This document shows positions 16,709 to 25,031 of a stretch of DNA of 64,000 nt, in pieces. The position numbers and the translations under genes were made by a program. Each line of letters begins with the position of its first letter. Position 1 is the stretch's first letter. The DNA is from Anaerobutyricum hallii DSM 3353 (GTDB lineage: Bacteria > Bacillota > Clostridia > Lachnospirales > Lachnospiraceae), in assembly GCF_000173975.1 (NCBI RefSeq), contig NZ_ACEP01000064.1:62001-126000 (forward strand). The letters are read 5' to 3'. The notes below the pieces were generated by a model, which was given only the letters and a program-made list of their open reading frames with translations, was not told where the DNA came from and did not search any database.

Positions 16709-17407
16709 ATGGGAAAAATTAAATTATTACATGGCTCGGATCATATCATTGAAAAGCCGGATCTTTTACTTGGTAAAACAAATAATGATTATGGACGGGG
16801 TTTTTATTGTACGCAGGAATTATCTATGGCTATGGAATGGGCTTGCAAGAAAAACAGTGATGGTTTTGTAAATAAATATGTTCTTGAGCAAGATTCCTTA
16901 AATATATTGAATTTGTTAGATGGAAAGTACAATATTTTACACTGGATGGCATTGTTGCTAAAAAACAGGACATTTCGTCTTTCTAATGAGATCGCAATAG
17001 ATGCCTGTGATTATATTATTGAGAATTTTTCTATTGATTTAAAAGCCTATGATGTTATTATTGGCTATCGGGCGGATGATTCCTATTTTTCTTTTGCAGA
17101 ATCTTTTGTGCAAAATGGTTTGCCTCTTCGCAGTTTAAACGAAGCTCTTCATCTGGGTAGATTAGGAACGCAGACGGTGTTAATTTCTGAAAAATCTTTT
17201 CGTAATCTGACATTTGACGGGGCTGATTTTGCAGACAAAACAGTTTATTATCCTAAGTTTATTGCAAGGGATTCTAATGTGAGAGAAACGTATCGAAGAG
17301 AAATTCGTAACAGGCATTCCTATAAAAATGATATTTTTGTTTTGGATATTCTCAGAGAGGAGATGAAGGACAATGATTCACGCATACAGCGAATCTTATC
17401 TATATGA
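16709..17407 (+). CDS. DUF3990 protein, ADP-ribosyltransferase-like toxin candidate
   Basis: A 232-residue protein matching the DUF3990 family, whose fold is related to ADP-ribosyltransferases. The N-terminal pattern is seen: LLHGSDHIIEKP, then NNDYGRGFYCTQELSMAMEWA; a later GRLGTQTVLISEKSF segment may carry the third catalytic-site element (inference). ATG 16709 has AAGGAGG about eight bases before it; the frame is open further upstream through a terminator hairpin, which I exclude. Its 3' end overlaps the next gene, an HTH protein, by 35 bases. Toxin first, HTH partner second is a common toxin-antitoxin layout; its target is unknown. Confidence 0.8.
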   Translation: MGKIKLLHGSDHIIEKPDLLLGKTNNDYGRGFYCTQELSMAMEWACKKNSDGFVNKYVLEQDSLNILNLLDGKYNILHWMALLLKNRTFRLSNEIAIDACDYIIENFSIDLKAYDVIIGYRADDSYFSFAESFVQNGLPLRSLNEALHLGRLGTQTVLISEKSFRNLTFDGADFADKTVYYPKFIARDSNVRETYRREIRNRHSYKNDIFVLDILREEMKDNDSRIQRILSI

Positions 17408-18020
17408 TGCGAAGCAAAATCTGGCTGAATGTTTTGATTATGCGATTAGCAATTGTCGTTTTAATGCAGATATATTTTCAAGGCTGTTTGTCCAATCTGG
17501 ATATGCAGACAAATTTGAGCGTGGAAATCCAGCGATTGTTTCAGGAATATCTGGGATAGAACTGGCTCAGGAAATCATTATGTACGCTTATATGAATTAC
17601 AAATTTCCAGAAAAAATATTTTCTGAGGAACGTTCTGAAGTCTATTGGGCTGGTTGGGCTTTGGCAGAGTATCAGTGGGCTACCTGTAGACGATTCAAAG
17701 ATATTTTTTCAAGAATACCTCTTTCAGAAATTGTTACAATGTATAGCGTATATCATGAAATGGATATAGGGCATTTCATTGAAGATATGAATAAAAAATA
17801 TATGAGCATAACACAGGAAATTCATTTAGAAACAATTCGTGAAAATCGTGGCATATCTCAAGTAGAACTTGCAGCACTTTCAGGTGTAAAACTTCGTTCG
17901 ATACAAATGTATGAGCAAAAAGTAAATGATATTGATAAAGCACAGGCGAGAACCCTTTACAAGCTTTCAAGAGTACTAGGATGCAGCATCGAAGATTTGT
18001 TAGAAAATCCGGAACTGTAA
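17373..18020 (+). CDS. HTH (XRE) protein, putative antitoxin of the DUF3990 gene
   Basis: A 215-residue protein in two parts. The first 140 residues are a helical region of unknown family (ESYLYDAKQNLAECFDYA, EVYWAGWALAEYQWATCRRF). The last 65 residues are an XRE-type helix-turn-helix: LETIRENRGISQVELAALSG, VKLRSIQMYEQ, then LYKLSRVLGCSIEDLLE. The start lies inside the DUF3990 gene with AGAGGAG ten bases upstream, so the two are surely translated together. I infer that the N-terminal part binds the toxin and the HTH autoregulates the promoter near 16650-16700. It could also simply be a regulator. Confidence 0.8.
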   Translation: MIHAYSESYLYDAKQNLAECFDYAISNCRFNADIFSRLFVQSGYADKFERGNPAIVSGISGIELAQEIIMYAYMNYKFPEKIFSEERSEVYWAGWALAEYQWATCRRFKDIFSRIPLSEIVTMYSVYHEMDIGHFIEDMNKKYMSITQEIHLETIRENRGISQVELAALSGVKLRSIQMYEQKVNDIDKAQARTLYKLSRVLGCSIEDLLENPEL

Positions 18021-18083
18021 AAAGTTAATGCTCGACTTAAATTTTGGCAGTACCATAAATATATAGCGTCAGAAAGGAAAATC

Positions 18084-18782
18084 ATGAACCAGAAAAACAT
18101 AGTAAAAGATATACAGTCAAAACTTTTTGATCTTCAGGATATAAAGTATCGGGATTTTCATGCGAAGCTTATGCCGACGGTGAATAAGGAGAAGATTATC
18201 GGCGTTCGGATTCCTGTACTGCGTTCATTTGCAAAAGAGTTTGGTAAAACTAAAGAGGCAAGGCTGTTTTTGCAAGTGCTTCCACATTCGTATTATGAAG
18301 AAAATAATCTGCATGGTCTTTTACTAGAGCAGATAAAGGATTACGAAAAGTGTTTACAGGAGCTGGAACGATTTCTGCCTTTTATAGATAATTGGGCAAC
18401 TTGTGATTTGCTTGCTGTCCGTACGGTAAAAAAGCATCTTGATGTATTTATAGAAGAGGTGTATCGCTGGATACAATCACAGCATACATATACGATACGA
18501 TTTGGAATTGGTATGTTGATGCGATATTATCTGGATGAAAATTTTCAGATGGAGTATCCGGAAAAGGTGATGCAGATTTGTTCGAAAGAGTATTATGTGA
18601 ATATGATGCGGGCATGGTATTTTGCTACGGCACTTGCAAAACAATATGAGAACATTCTTCCATTTATAGAGGATAAAAAGCTGGATGTCTGGACACATAA
18701 TAAAACAATTCAAAAAGCGATTGAGAGTTATCGGATAACACCGGAGCAGAAAATGTATCTTAGAACATTAAAAATAAAGTAA
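18084..18782 (+). CDS. AlkD-like DNA alkylation repair protein
   Basis: A 232-residue HEAT-like-repeat DNA glycosylase homologue of the AlkD/AlkC family, which removes alkylated bases such as 3- and 7-methylpurines. Landmarks are VNKEKIIGVRIPVLRSFAKE near the N-terminus, FLPFIDNWATCDLLA in the middle (the Trp-Asp catalytic cleft region) and IRFGIGMLMRYYLDE followed by MMRAWYFATALAKQY. Length is normal for the family. AGAAAGGAAA lies directly upstream of the ATG. It is followed 22 bases later by the DUF2075 gene; whether the two act together is unknown. The N-terminal dozen residues vary within the family and do not affect the call. Confidence 0.88.
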   Translation: MNQKNIVKDIQSKLFDLQDIKYRDFHAKLMPTVNKEKIIGVRIPVLRSFAKEFGKTKEARLFLQVLPHSYYEENNLHGLLLEQIKDYEKCLQELERFLPFIDNWATCDLLAVRTVKKHLDVFIEEVYRWIQSQHTYTIRFGIGMLMRYYLDENFQMEYPEKVMQICSKEYYVNMMRAWYFATALAKQYENILPFIEDKKLDVWTHNKTIQKAIESYRITPEQKMYLRTLKIK

Positions 18783-18804
18783 TGATTCCATTCGAGGTGA
18801 CAAA

Positions 18805-20364
18805 GTGAAATCACTATCAATTTATACACTTACAAGAAATCAGAGTATAGAGCATATATCAAAACTGGAAAGGCAGTTATCTGGAAGGAAGTTTCCTTTA
18901 AAAATACGTACCTGGGAATGGGGGAGTATGAGGGCATTGGCAGCTCAGTTGGAAATGCATATGCAGGAAGTATATTCCCTCCGTTTTTTCTATTCTTTCC
19001 AGATTCCAAGATTGGGAAAAGAGTTTGATCTTCTTCAGATTAAGGACAATCATATTGTAAATATTGAATTAAAGAGTGGGGTGGTTTCGGATCAGGCAAT
19101 TCGTAAGCAGCTGATTCAGAATCGCTATTATTTATCTGTTTTAGGAAGACCAATTCAATCTTATACCTATATTAGCAGCCAGAACAGGCTGGTTCGTCTG
19201 ACACATCATGATCATATCGTGGATGCAGACTGGGAAAGATTATGTGAGGATTTACAAAAAGAAGGTACGAATTATGAAGGAAATATCGAAGATTTGTTTC
19301 GGGCGGAGTTATATTTGATTTCACCGATAACAGACCCCGTCCGTTTTTTAAAAAAGGAATATTTCCTGACTTCTCAGCAAAGAGATATTGAGAAAAAGAT
19401 TTTAAGAGATATTTATGTAAAGCAATCAGGATGTTTTTGGTTTAGTGGAATTCCGGGAACAGGAAAAACCTTGCTTCTTTATGATATTGCTATGAAGCTG
19501 TCTGTTCGCCATCGAATCTGTATGGTACATTGCGAGGAGAATGGAGAAAAGTGGAGAATATTACATGAACGCTTACAAAGAATTGATTTTTTGGCAGATG
19601 AGCAGATTCGCATCGAGAAGAAAAGTGGCAGTCAGAATAGCGGGCAGGATAAAGGACCAGATAGCAGCCAGGATTATGATCAAAGGAAGCAATTTAATTG
19701 CGAAGAAAGAAAAGCCGGAACACAAATACCGCTTGAAAAATATAGAGGGATTTTAGTTGATGAGGCACATTTGCTTTCCAAAGATAAGATAGAGAGATTG
19801 TTAGAGTTAAGCAAAGAGCAGCCTGTGATATTTTCCAGTGATTCTGAAGATGTTATCTCATCAGAAGAAATGGATAAAGAGAATATAAAAAAGTTGGAAA
19901 ATCAGACAGATATTAAGGTTTTTCGATTAACAAATCGTATTCGGACGAATGCGGAACTTTCTACATTTATTCAGAATATGATGCATTTGCCGCCGAGGAT
20001 GAATTCAAGGGGATATCCGCACATTTTTGTAGTATATGCCAATGATGATGTTGAGGCAGAGAATTTGCTAAGTGATTATATAAAGCAGGGATACCAGTGG
20101 GTTGAAATAGAAGAATCGGAGAGGCAGGAAGCGCAGGCAGATTTAAAAATGCAGGCGGTCAGAGATATGGATAAAATAGTTCTGCTGCTTGATGAGCGGT
20201 ATTATTATGATGAAGAAGGATATCTAAGGGCAGCCTGTTTTATGAAAAATGGAAGTTCATATGTAAGAAAGATTTTTCACAGGTTGAATCATGCAAGGGA
20301 AAGTATAGCTTTGGTAGTAAAGAATAATGAGAAGGTATATAATACGTTGCTGGATTTATTATAA
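18805..20364 (+). CDS. DUF2075 ATPase with PD-(D/E)XK-like N-terminal domain
   Basis: A 519-residue fusion. Residues about 60-120 contain GKEFDLLQI...VNIELKSG, a D...ExK pattern of the PD-(D/E)XK (NERD-like) nuclease fold. From about 200 there is a P-loop ATPase: Walker A WFSGIPGTGKTLL, Walker B ILVDEAHLL, then FRLTNRIRTNAELSTF resembling helicase motif IV/sensor regions of DUF2075 proteins. A low-complexity charged linker (KSGSQNSGQDKGPDSSQD) is inserted between Walker A and B. GTG 18805 is preceded by GAGGTGA. DUF2075 proteins are often found with restriction or mobile-element defence genes; here it lies at the end of an accessory block. DNA as substrate is inference. Confidence 0.75.
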   Translation: MKSLSIYTLTRNQSIEHISKLERQLSGRKFPLKIRTWEWGSMRALAAQLEMHMQEVYSLRFFYSFQIPRLGKEFDLLQIKDNHIVNIELKSGVVSDQAIRKQLIQNRYYLSVLGRPIQSYTYISSQNRLVRLTHHDHIVDADWERLCEDLQKEGTNYEGNIEDLFRAELYLISPITDPVRFLKKEYFLTSQQRDIEKKILRDIYVKQSGCFWFSGIPGTGKTLLLYDIAMKLSVRHRICMVHCEENGEKWRILHERLQRIDFLADEQIRIEKKSGSQNSGQDKGPDSSQDYDQRKQFNCEERKAGTQIPLEKYRGILVDEAHLLSKDKIERLLELSKEQPVIFSSDSEDVISSEEMDKENIKKLENQTDIKVFRLTNRIRTNAELSTFIQNMMHLPPRMNSRGYPHIFVVYANDDVEAENLLSDYIKQGYQWVEIEESERQEAQADLKMQAVRDMDKIVLLLDERYYYDEEGYLRAACFMKNGSSYVRKIFHRLNHARESIALVVKNNEKVYNTLLDLL

Positions 20365-20391
20365 ACAAAAGAAAATAATGGGGAAGTGCTA

Positions 20392-20553
20392 AAGCGTGTT
20401 TGAAAAATCATTCCTGCAACCTGCACGCCCCAATTTGCGGTATATTTTGCCTTCATTCAGTTGACGTAGCCCGCTACGCCGCCCTCATTCAGACAAAATC
20501 TCCCACAAATTGTGACGCACATCTTGCAGAAAGCATTTTTCGAACACGCTCTA
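20392..20553. repeat. MITE-like repeat, full copy 1
   Basis: About 162 bases with inverted ends AAAGCGTGTTTGAAAAAT and ATTTTTCGAACACGCTCT, and an internal short palindrome CGTAGCCCGCTACG. It is closely matched by 26922-27085. It holds no protein gene. The gap 20554-20643 contains the TATAAT (20608-20613) of the next gene. Confidence 0.9.
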
Positions 20554-20643
20554 AAAAAGTGTATTTTATCAAGTGGGTTCTCGCTGCTTTTTTGCTATAG
20601 TTTGTGCTATAATAAAAATGATTTTTTTTAGAGGAGACATATA

Positions 20644-21669
20644 ATGCTAGATTTTGTAAATGATTATTCAGAAGGCGCCCATGAAAAGATTTTACTGCGT
20701 TTGTTAGAAACAAACATGGAAAAGTTGTCCGGCTATGGGACAGATCAATATTGTGAGTCAGCAAAGCAGAAGATCAGGGAAGTCTGTGAATGTCCAGAGG
20801 CAGATATTTATTTTTTAGTTGGTGGAACACAGACGAATGCTACAGTTATTGATGCGATACTAAGTCAGTATGAAGGTGTTGTTGCGGCAAATACAGGCCA
20901 TATCAGCACACATGAGGCAGGAGCAATTGAAGCATCCGCCCATAAAGTGTTGGCAATTCCGCATAAGAACGGGAAGATTACTGCAAAAGCTGTAAAACAG
21001 TATTTTGCAGATTTTTATGCAGACGGCAACCATGAACATATGGTTTTTCCGGGAATGGTGTACATTTCTCATCCGACAGAATACGGTACACTTTACAGTA
21101 AAAAAGAGTTGGAAGAGTTGTCTATAGTCTGTCATGAGTATGATGCACCACTTTATTTAGATGGTGCAAGACTTGGCTACGGTCTTGTCAGTGAAGAAAA
21201 TGATGTGACACTAGCGGACATTGCTTCTTTATGTGATGCATTTTACATCGGTGGTACAAAGGTTGGAGCATTATGCGGAGAGGCAGTTGTATTTCCGAAG
21301 AATAATGCACCGAAACATTTCATGACTACGGTAAAGCAACACGGAGCACTTCTTGCAAAAGGGAGAGTGCTTGGTGTACAGTTTGATACCCTTTTTACCG
21401 ATAATCTGTATTTTGAGATTAGTAAAAATGCAATCAAAACAGCGGATACATTGAAGCAGGCTCTAAAGGAGAAGGGATATACTTTTTATATTGACTCTCC
21501 GACCAATCAGATTTTTCTTGTATTAGAAGATGAAAGGTTGAAAGAATTAGAGCAAAAAGTAGCGATAAGCTTTTGGGAAAAGGCAGATGATAACCACACG
21601 ATCATTCGTCTTGCTACAAGCTGGGCTACAAAGGAGGAAGAGATTAAAGCATTGATTGAAATCTTATAA
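20644..21669 (+). CDS. ltaE: Low-specificity L-threonine aldolase
   Basis: A 341-residue pyridoxal-phosphate enzyme of fold type I that cleaves L-threonine or allo-threonine to glycine and acetaldehyde. The family pattern is seen throughout: FVNDYSEGAHEKILLRL at the start, LVGGTQTNATVI, NTGHISTHEAGAIEASAHK, LYLDGARLGYGL (cofactor-binding Asp) and FYIGGTKVGALCGEA, where the Lys of GGTK is the Schiff-base residue. Length is normal. AGAGGAGA precedes the ATG and a TATAAT lies 36 bases upstream. It is monocistronic: a long hairpin follows before hydF. Glycine supply links it loosely to the glycine-riboswitch-controlled symporter at 25032. Confidence 0.93.
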   Translation: MLDFVNDYSEGAHEKILLRLLETNMEKLSGYGTDQYCESAKQKIREVCECPEADIYFLVGGTQTNATVIDAILSQYEGVVAANTGHISTHEAGAIEASAHKVLAIPHKNGKITAKAVKQYFADFYADGNHEHMVFPGMVYISHPTEYGTLYSKKELEELSIVCHEYDAPLYLDGARLGYGLVSEENDVTLADIASLCDAFYIGGTKVGALCGEAVVFPKNNAPKHFMTTVKQHGALLAKGRVLGVQFDTLFTDNLYFEISKNAIKTADTLKQALKEKGYTFYIDSPTNQIFLVLEDERLKELEQKVAISFWEKADDNHTIIRLATSWATKEEEIKALIEIL

Positions 21670-21716
21670 ATTAGAGAGTATATTTATTATTTTTAAGAAA
21701 AAAGTATCTATTACAA

Positions 21717-21883
21717 AGACAGATTTTAAGAAAAGAATCAAAGATATTTTTATGACTTTCACGTTATGGAATTCTGACCAAAAACTTCGAGAGAGTTATC
21801 GAGAAGTTTTGTTTTGGGGCAGAATGGAATGTTTAACGTGACGGAATAAAAATACTTTGGATTCTTTTCTTAAAATCGTCTGT
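21717..21883. repeat. Long imperfect hairpin between ltaE and hydF
   Basis: AGACAGATTTTAAGAAAAGAATC (two parts: AGACAGATTTTAAG at 21717-21730, AAAAGAATC at 21731-21739) pairs with 21860-21883; CACGTTA/TAACGTG and AAAACTTC/GAAGTTTT extend the pairing inward to about 21800. The whole 167-base gap therefore folds on itself. No protein gene is credible here. It resembles a decayed mobile hairpin or a large terminator. Confidence 0.7.
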
Positions 21884-21914
21884 AGACAAGTATAGTTTGA
21901 AAGGGAGCATTTTT

Positions 21915-23144
21915 ATGGGTTTAAATGATACCCCATCCGGGGAAAGAATACATATTGGTTTTTTTGGCAGACGAAATGCTGGAAAATCCAGCGTGGTAAA
22001 TGCGGTAACAGGGCAGGAGTTAGCTGTCGTATCTGACACAAAAGGAACAACAACCGACCCGGTCTCAAAAGCAATGGAACTTCTTCCGTTAGGACCGGTT
22101 ATGATTATTGATACGCCAGGTTTTGACGACAAAGGGCATCTTGGAGAACTTCGTGTCCGCAAGACAAAGCAGATACTTAACCGTACAGATATTGCAGTAC
22201 TTGTTATTGATGCTACAGAAGGAATAAAGCAGTGTGAGGAAGAATTGCTTGCTATTTTTAAGGAAAAAGAGATTCCATATCTGCTTGTATATAATAAGGA
22301 AGATATTCTTTCAGAAGAACAGAAAAATCTGTTGCGTACAGAGCAATCTGAACAGGTAAATAGTATCTGTGTTAGTGCATTAGAAAAAAAACACATCAAT
22401 GAGTTAAAAGAAAAACTTGCCAGACTGGTAAAGACAGATAATCAGAAACTTCAGCTTGTCGGAGACCTGGTTCATCCGGCGGATCTTGTTGTGCTTGTTA
22501 TTCCGATTGATAAGGCAGCACCAAAGGGAAGATTAATTTTGCCACAGCAGCAGGTAATTCGTGATGTATTAGAGGCAGACGGAGCGGCTATTTGTGTGAA
22601 GGAATATGAACTTAGAGAATTACTTGATACGATTGGAAAGCGTCCGGCAATGGTAATTACCGACAGTCAGGTATTTGCAAAAGTAAGTGCAGATGTGCCA
22701 GAGGAAATTCCTCTTACTTCCTTTTCTATTTTAATGGCAAGATACAAAGGATTTCTTGAGGAGGCAGTACTTGGAGCGGCTGCCATTGACAGACTAAAAG
22801 ACGGTGACCGTATATTGATTTCAGAAGGTTGTACACATCATCGTCAGTGTGATGATATTGGCAGTGTCAAGATTCCTCGCTGGTTGAAAAATTATACAGG
22901 CAAAAAGCTTACAATCGAGACGTCTTCCGGACGGGAATTTCCTGAAGATTTATCACCGTTTTCACTGATAATCCACTGTGGGGGCTGTATGTTAAATGAA
23001 CGTGAAATGAAGTACCGCATGAAGTGTGCGAAAGATCAGAATATTCCATTTACAAACTATGGGACAGCAATTGCTTATATGCAGGGGATTTTGGAGAGAA
23101 GTATTGGTATTTTTCCGTATCTTTTAGAAGAATTAAAGCGTTAA
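21915..23144 (+). CDS. hydF: [FeFe]-hydrogenase H-cluster maturation GTPase HydF
   Basis: HydF is the scaffold GTPase on which the 2Fe subcluster of [FeFe] hydrogenase is assembled before delivery to HydA. The N-terminal TrmE-like GTPase domain has FFGRRNAGKSSVVNA (G1), a TKGTTTDPVSK switch, DTPGFDD (G3) and VYNKEDIL (G4). The C-terminal domain carries the iron-sulfur ligands CTHHRQCDD and IHCGGCMLNEREM. ATG 21915 has AAGGGAG seven bases upstream. The next gene, an aspartase/fumarase homologue 47 bases away, is a frequent neighbour of hyd maturases in Clostridia. HydE, HydG and the hydrogenase itself are not in the window. Confidence 0.95.
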   Translation: MGLNDTPSGERIHIGFFGRRNAGKSSVVNAVTGQELAVVSDTKGTTTDPVSKAMELLPLGPVMIIDTPGFDDKGHLGELRVRKTKQILNRTDIAVLVIDATEGIKQCEEELLAIFKEKEIPYLLVYNKEDILSEEQKNLLRTEQSEQVNSICVSALEKKHINELKEKLARLVKTDNQKLQLVGDLVHPADLVVLVIPIDKAAPKGRLILPQQQVIRDVLEADGAAICVKEYELRELLDTIGKRPAMVITDSQVFAKVSADVPEEIPLTSFSILMARYKGFLEEAVLGAAAIDRLKDGDRILISEGCTHHRQCDDIGSVKIPRWLKNYTGKKLTIETSSGREFPEDLSPFSLIIHCGGCMLNEREMKYRMKCAKDQNIPFTNYGTAIAYMQGILERSIGIFPYLLEELKR

Positions 23145-23148
23145 AAGA

Positions 23149-23167
23149 TACTTCAAACACACTTTAA
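23149..23167. repeat. Decayed end of the MITE-like repeat
   Basis: TTCAAACACACTTTAAAAG resembles the right end of the family (TTCAAACACGCTCTAAAAG). It lies between hydF and the next gene. Short, so chance similarity is possible. Confidence 0.4.
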
Positions 23168-23191
23168 AAGACAGTAAAGGAGCGGAGTACT

Positions 23192-24604
23192 TTGAGATTA
23201 GAAAAGGATACCCTTGGAGAAAAATATTTAACAGATGAAACCGTATATGGAATCAATACACAAAGAGCTGTTGAAAACTTTCCACTTTCTCATAAAAAAG
23301 TAAATCTGCATTTGATTCACGCAATGCTTCTCGTAAAAAAAGCGGCAGCAAAAACATATGAGAATCTTGTGGAAGATATAGAAAAAGAAAAGTATCAGGC
23401 AATCGTAGCGGCATGCGATGAATTACTTTTAAAAACAGAAGAGGACAAAAGTTTTTCTCAGCAGGCGGAACATAATCGAGATAATCAAAATCAGGCGGAA
23501 GATAATCGAAGAGGAATAGATGCCCTGTTTGTTACACAGGCATTACAGGGCGGGGCAGGTACATCGACAAATATGAATGTTAACGAAGTCATTGCCAATA
23601 TCGCATTAAAACATTTAGGGAAAAACTATGGAGACTATAACTGTATTCATCCCTTAGACGATGTAAACAGAGGACAGTCCACCAATGATGTCTATCCGAC
23701 AGCACTTCGAATTGCCTCCATTTTTCTTATCAGAAAGTTAAGCGATGCCTGTGCAGCATTACAGACTTCCTTACAGGAAAAAGAAAATGCCTTTCAGGAT
23801 ATCGAAAAGCTAGGAAGAACCGAGTGGATGGATGCGGTTCCAATCACGCTTGGAGAAGAATTTGGTGCCTGTGCCCAGGCAATCGCAAGAGACCGCTGGC
23901 GAATTTATAAAGTAGAAGAGAGGCTTAGACAGGTCAATCTTGGTGGAACGGCAGTAGGTCTTTCCGATAATGCACAGCATAAATATCGTTTTCGTGTCAT
24001 AGAGGAATTGCGTCGGCTTACCGGACTTGGACTTGCTGCAGCCGAATATCCGATGGACTTAACACAGAACAATGATGTGTTCGTGGAAGTCTCTGGTTTA
24101 TTGAAAGCACTGGCAGTAAACCTCATGAAAATTGCCAATGATTTTCGGATTATGAATTCCGGACCAGGAGGGGGCATTGGAGAATTGCACTTAAAAGCAA
24201 TGCAGCAGGGCAGCACAATCATGCCGGGAAAAGTAAATCCTGTCATTCCAGAGATGACTATGCAATGTGCCATGCGAATCATCGCAAATGATACCGCAAT
24301 CACAATGGCAGCAGCTCATGGAGAATTTGAACTCAATGCCTTTTTACCACTTATTGCAGACAGTCTCTTAGAAAGCCTTGAACTTGCAGAAAGAGCTGTC
24401 ACGATCTTCAGGGAAAAATGTGTTGAAACGATAGAACCTGATGTGGAAAATTGCAAAAAACACTTAGAACAATCCTATGCTTTTGCAACGGCCTATACAC
24501 CGAAGTTAGGGTACGAAACTGTGGCCAAAATCATTAAGGAAAACCCTCCAGAAAAAGCAAAAGAAATTTTGATTTGTGAGGCTGCAAAGCAGACGAACTC
24601 CTGA
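23192..24604 (+). CDS. Aspartase/fumarase-superfamily lyase
   Basis: A 470-residue member of the aspartase/fumarase superfamily, most likely an aspartate ammonia-lyase. Superfamily regions are clear: GAGTSTNMNVNEVIAN, HPLDDVNRGQSTNDVYPT and the signature loop GSTIMPGKVNPVIPE. The loop reads GST where most aspartases have GSS. A charged, poorly conserved insert (about residues 85-112, FSQQAEHNRDNQNQAEDN) is present. The start is TTG 23192, supported by AAAGGAG nine bases upstream; no ATG is available nearby. In hyd clusters such a lyase is thought to support maturation chemistry (for example by ammonia or fumarate metabolism), but this is unproven. The last codons and stop lie in the left arm of hairpin element A. 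Confidence 0.85.
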   Translation: MRLEKDTLGEKYLTDETVYGINTQRAVENFPLSHKKVNLHLIHAMLLVKKAAAKTYENLVEDIEKEKYQAIVAACDELLLKTEEDKSFSQQAEHNRDNQNQAEDNRRGIDALFVTQALQGGAGTSTNMNVNEVIANIALKHLGKNYGDYNCIHPLDDVNRGQSTNDVYPTALRIASIFLIRKLSDACAALQTSLQEKENAFQDIEKLGRTEWMDAVPITLGEEFGACAQAIARDRWRIYKVEERLRQVNLGGTAVGLSDNAQHKYRFRVIEELRRLTGLGLAAAEYPMDLTQNNDVFVEVSGLLKALAVNLMKIANDFRIMNSGPGGGIGELHLKAMQQGSTIMPGKVNPVIPEMTMQCAMRIIANDTAITMAAAHGEFELNAFLPLIADSLLESLELAERAVTIFREKCVETIEPDVENCKKHLEQSYAFATAYTPKLGYETVAKIIKENPPEKAKEILICEAAKQTNS

Positions 24605-24721
24605 AGCTAAATAAAGCATATTTGTGACTTTAGTCGCGGCGGTTTGAATGTTCGCTTAAAGCACTCACATCCAAACCTTGCTCCGAGGCCACAAATATGC
24701 TTTATTTAGCTTCAGGAGTTC
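24595..24721. repeat. Arm-and-core hairpin element A
   Basis: Perfect 32-bp inverted arms (24595-24626 and 24690-24721) enclose a 63-base core starting ACTTTAGTCGCGGCGG and ending CTTGCTCCGAGGC. The left arm contains the final two codons and stop (24602-24604) of the upstream lyase gene. The core recurs at four other loci with different arms. Confidence 0.93.
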
Positions 24722-24888
24722 TGTGCGTTGACAGCTCAGAAAACCAGTTAGAGGAATTTGGAAATTTCCAGAAAGACTGTGGTTTTATAAGAAAATACGC
24801 AGGCCTTTTACAAATTCATAATATTCTGGAGAATCCCCAAATCTCTAACATGAATTCTGATTTTGTACCAGCATCCACAGTCAGCCAG
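24722..24888. other. Gap between hairpin elements A and B
   Basis: No credible gene. It contains TTCTGGAGAATCCCCAAAT (about 24829) and AACATGAATTCTGATTT (about 24847), both matched at 46340-46370, and an inverted relative, AATTTGGAAATTTCCAGAA, at about 24758. This suggests a second, older repeat family. Confidence 0.5.
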
Positions 24889-25007
24889 CAAAGAGAGCCT
24901 ATCCCCTATATTTGTGGCCTCGGAGCAAGGTTTGGATACGAGCATATGAAGCGAGTGTTCAAACCGCCGCGACTAAAGTCACAAATATAGGGGATAGGCT
25001 CTCTTTG
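24889..25007. repeat. Arm-and-core hairpin element B
   Basis: Perfect 28-bp inverted arms (24889-24916 and 24980-25007) enclose the same 63-base core in opposite orientation to A. The flank after the right arm reads TGAGCGTCTGTTT, a terminator-like tail. It lies 24 bases after which the symporter gene ends on the other strand (stop at 25032). Confidence 0.93.
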
Positions 25008-25031
25008 TGAGCGTCTGTTTATCTAGATAAA

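Noticed and set aside
24697-24990. 97-codon ORF across hairpin elements A and B
   Set aside because: It is made of repeat arms and cores, so the open frame is accidental.
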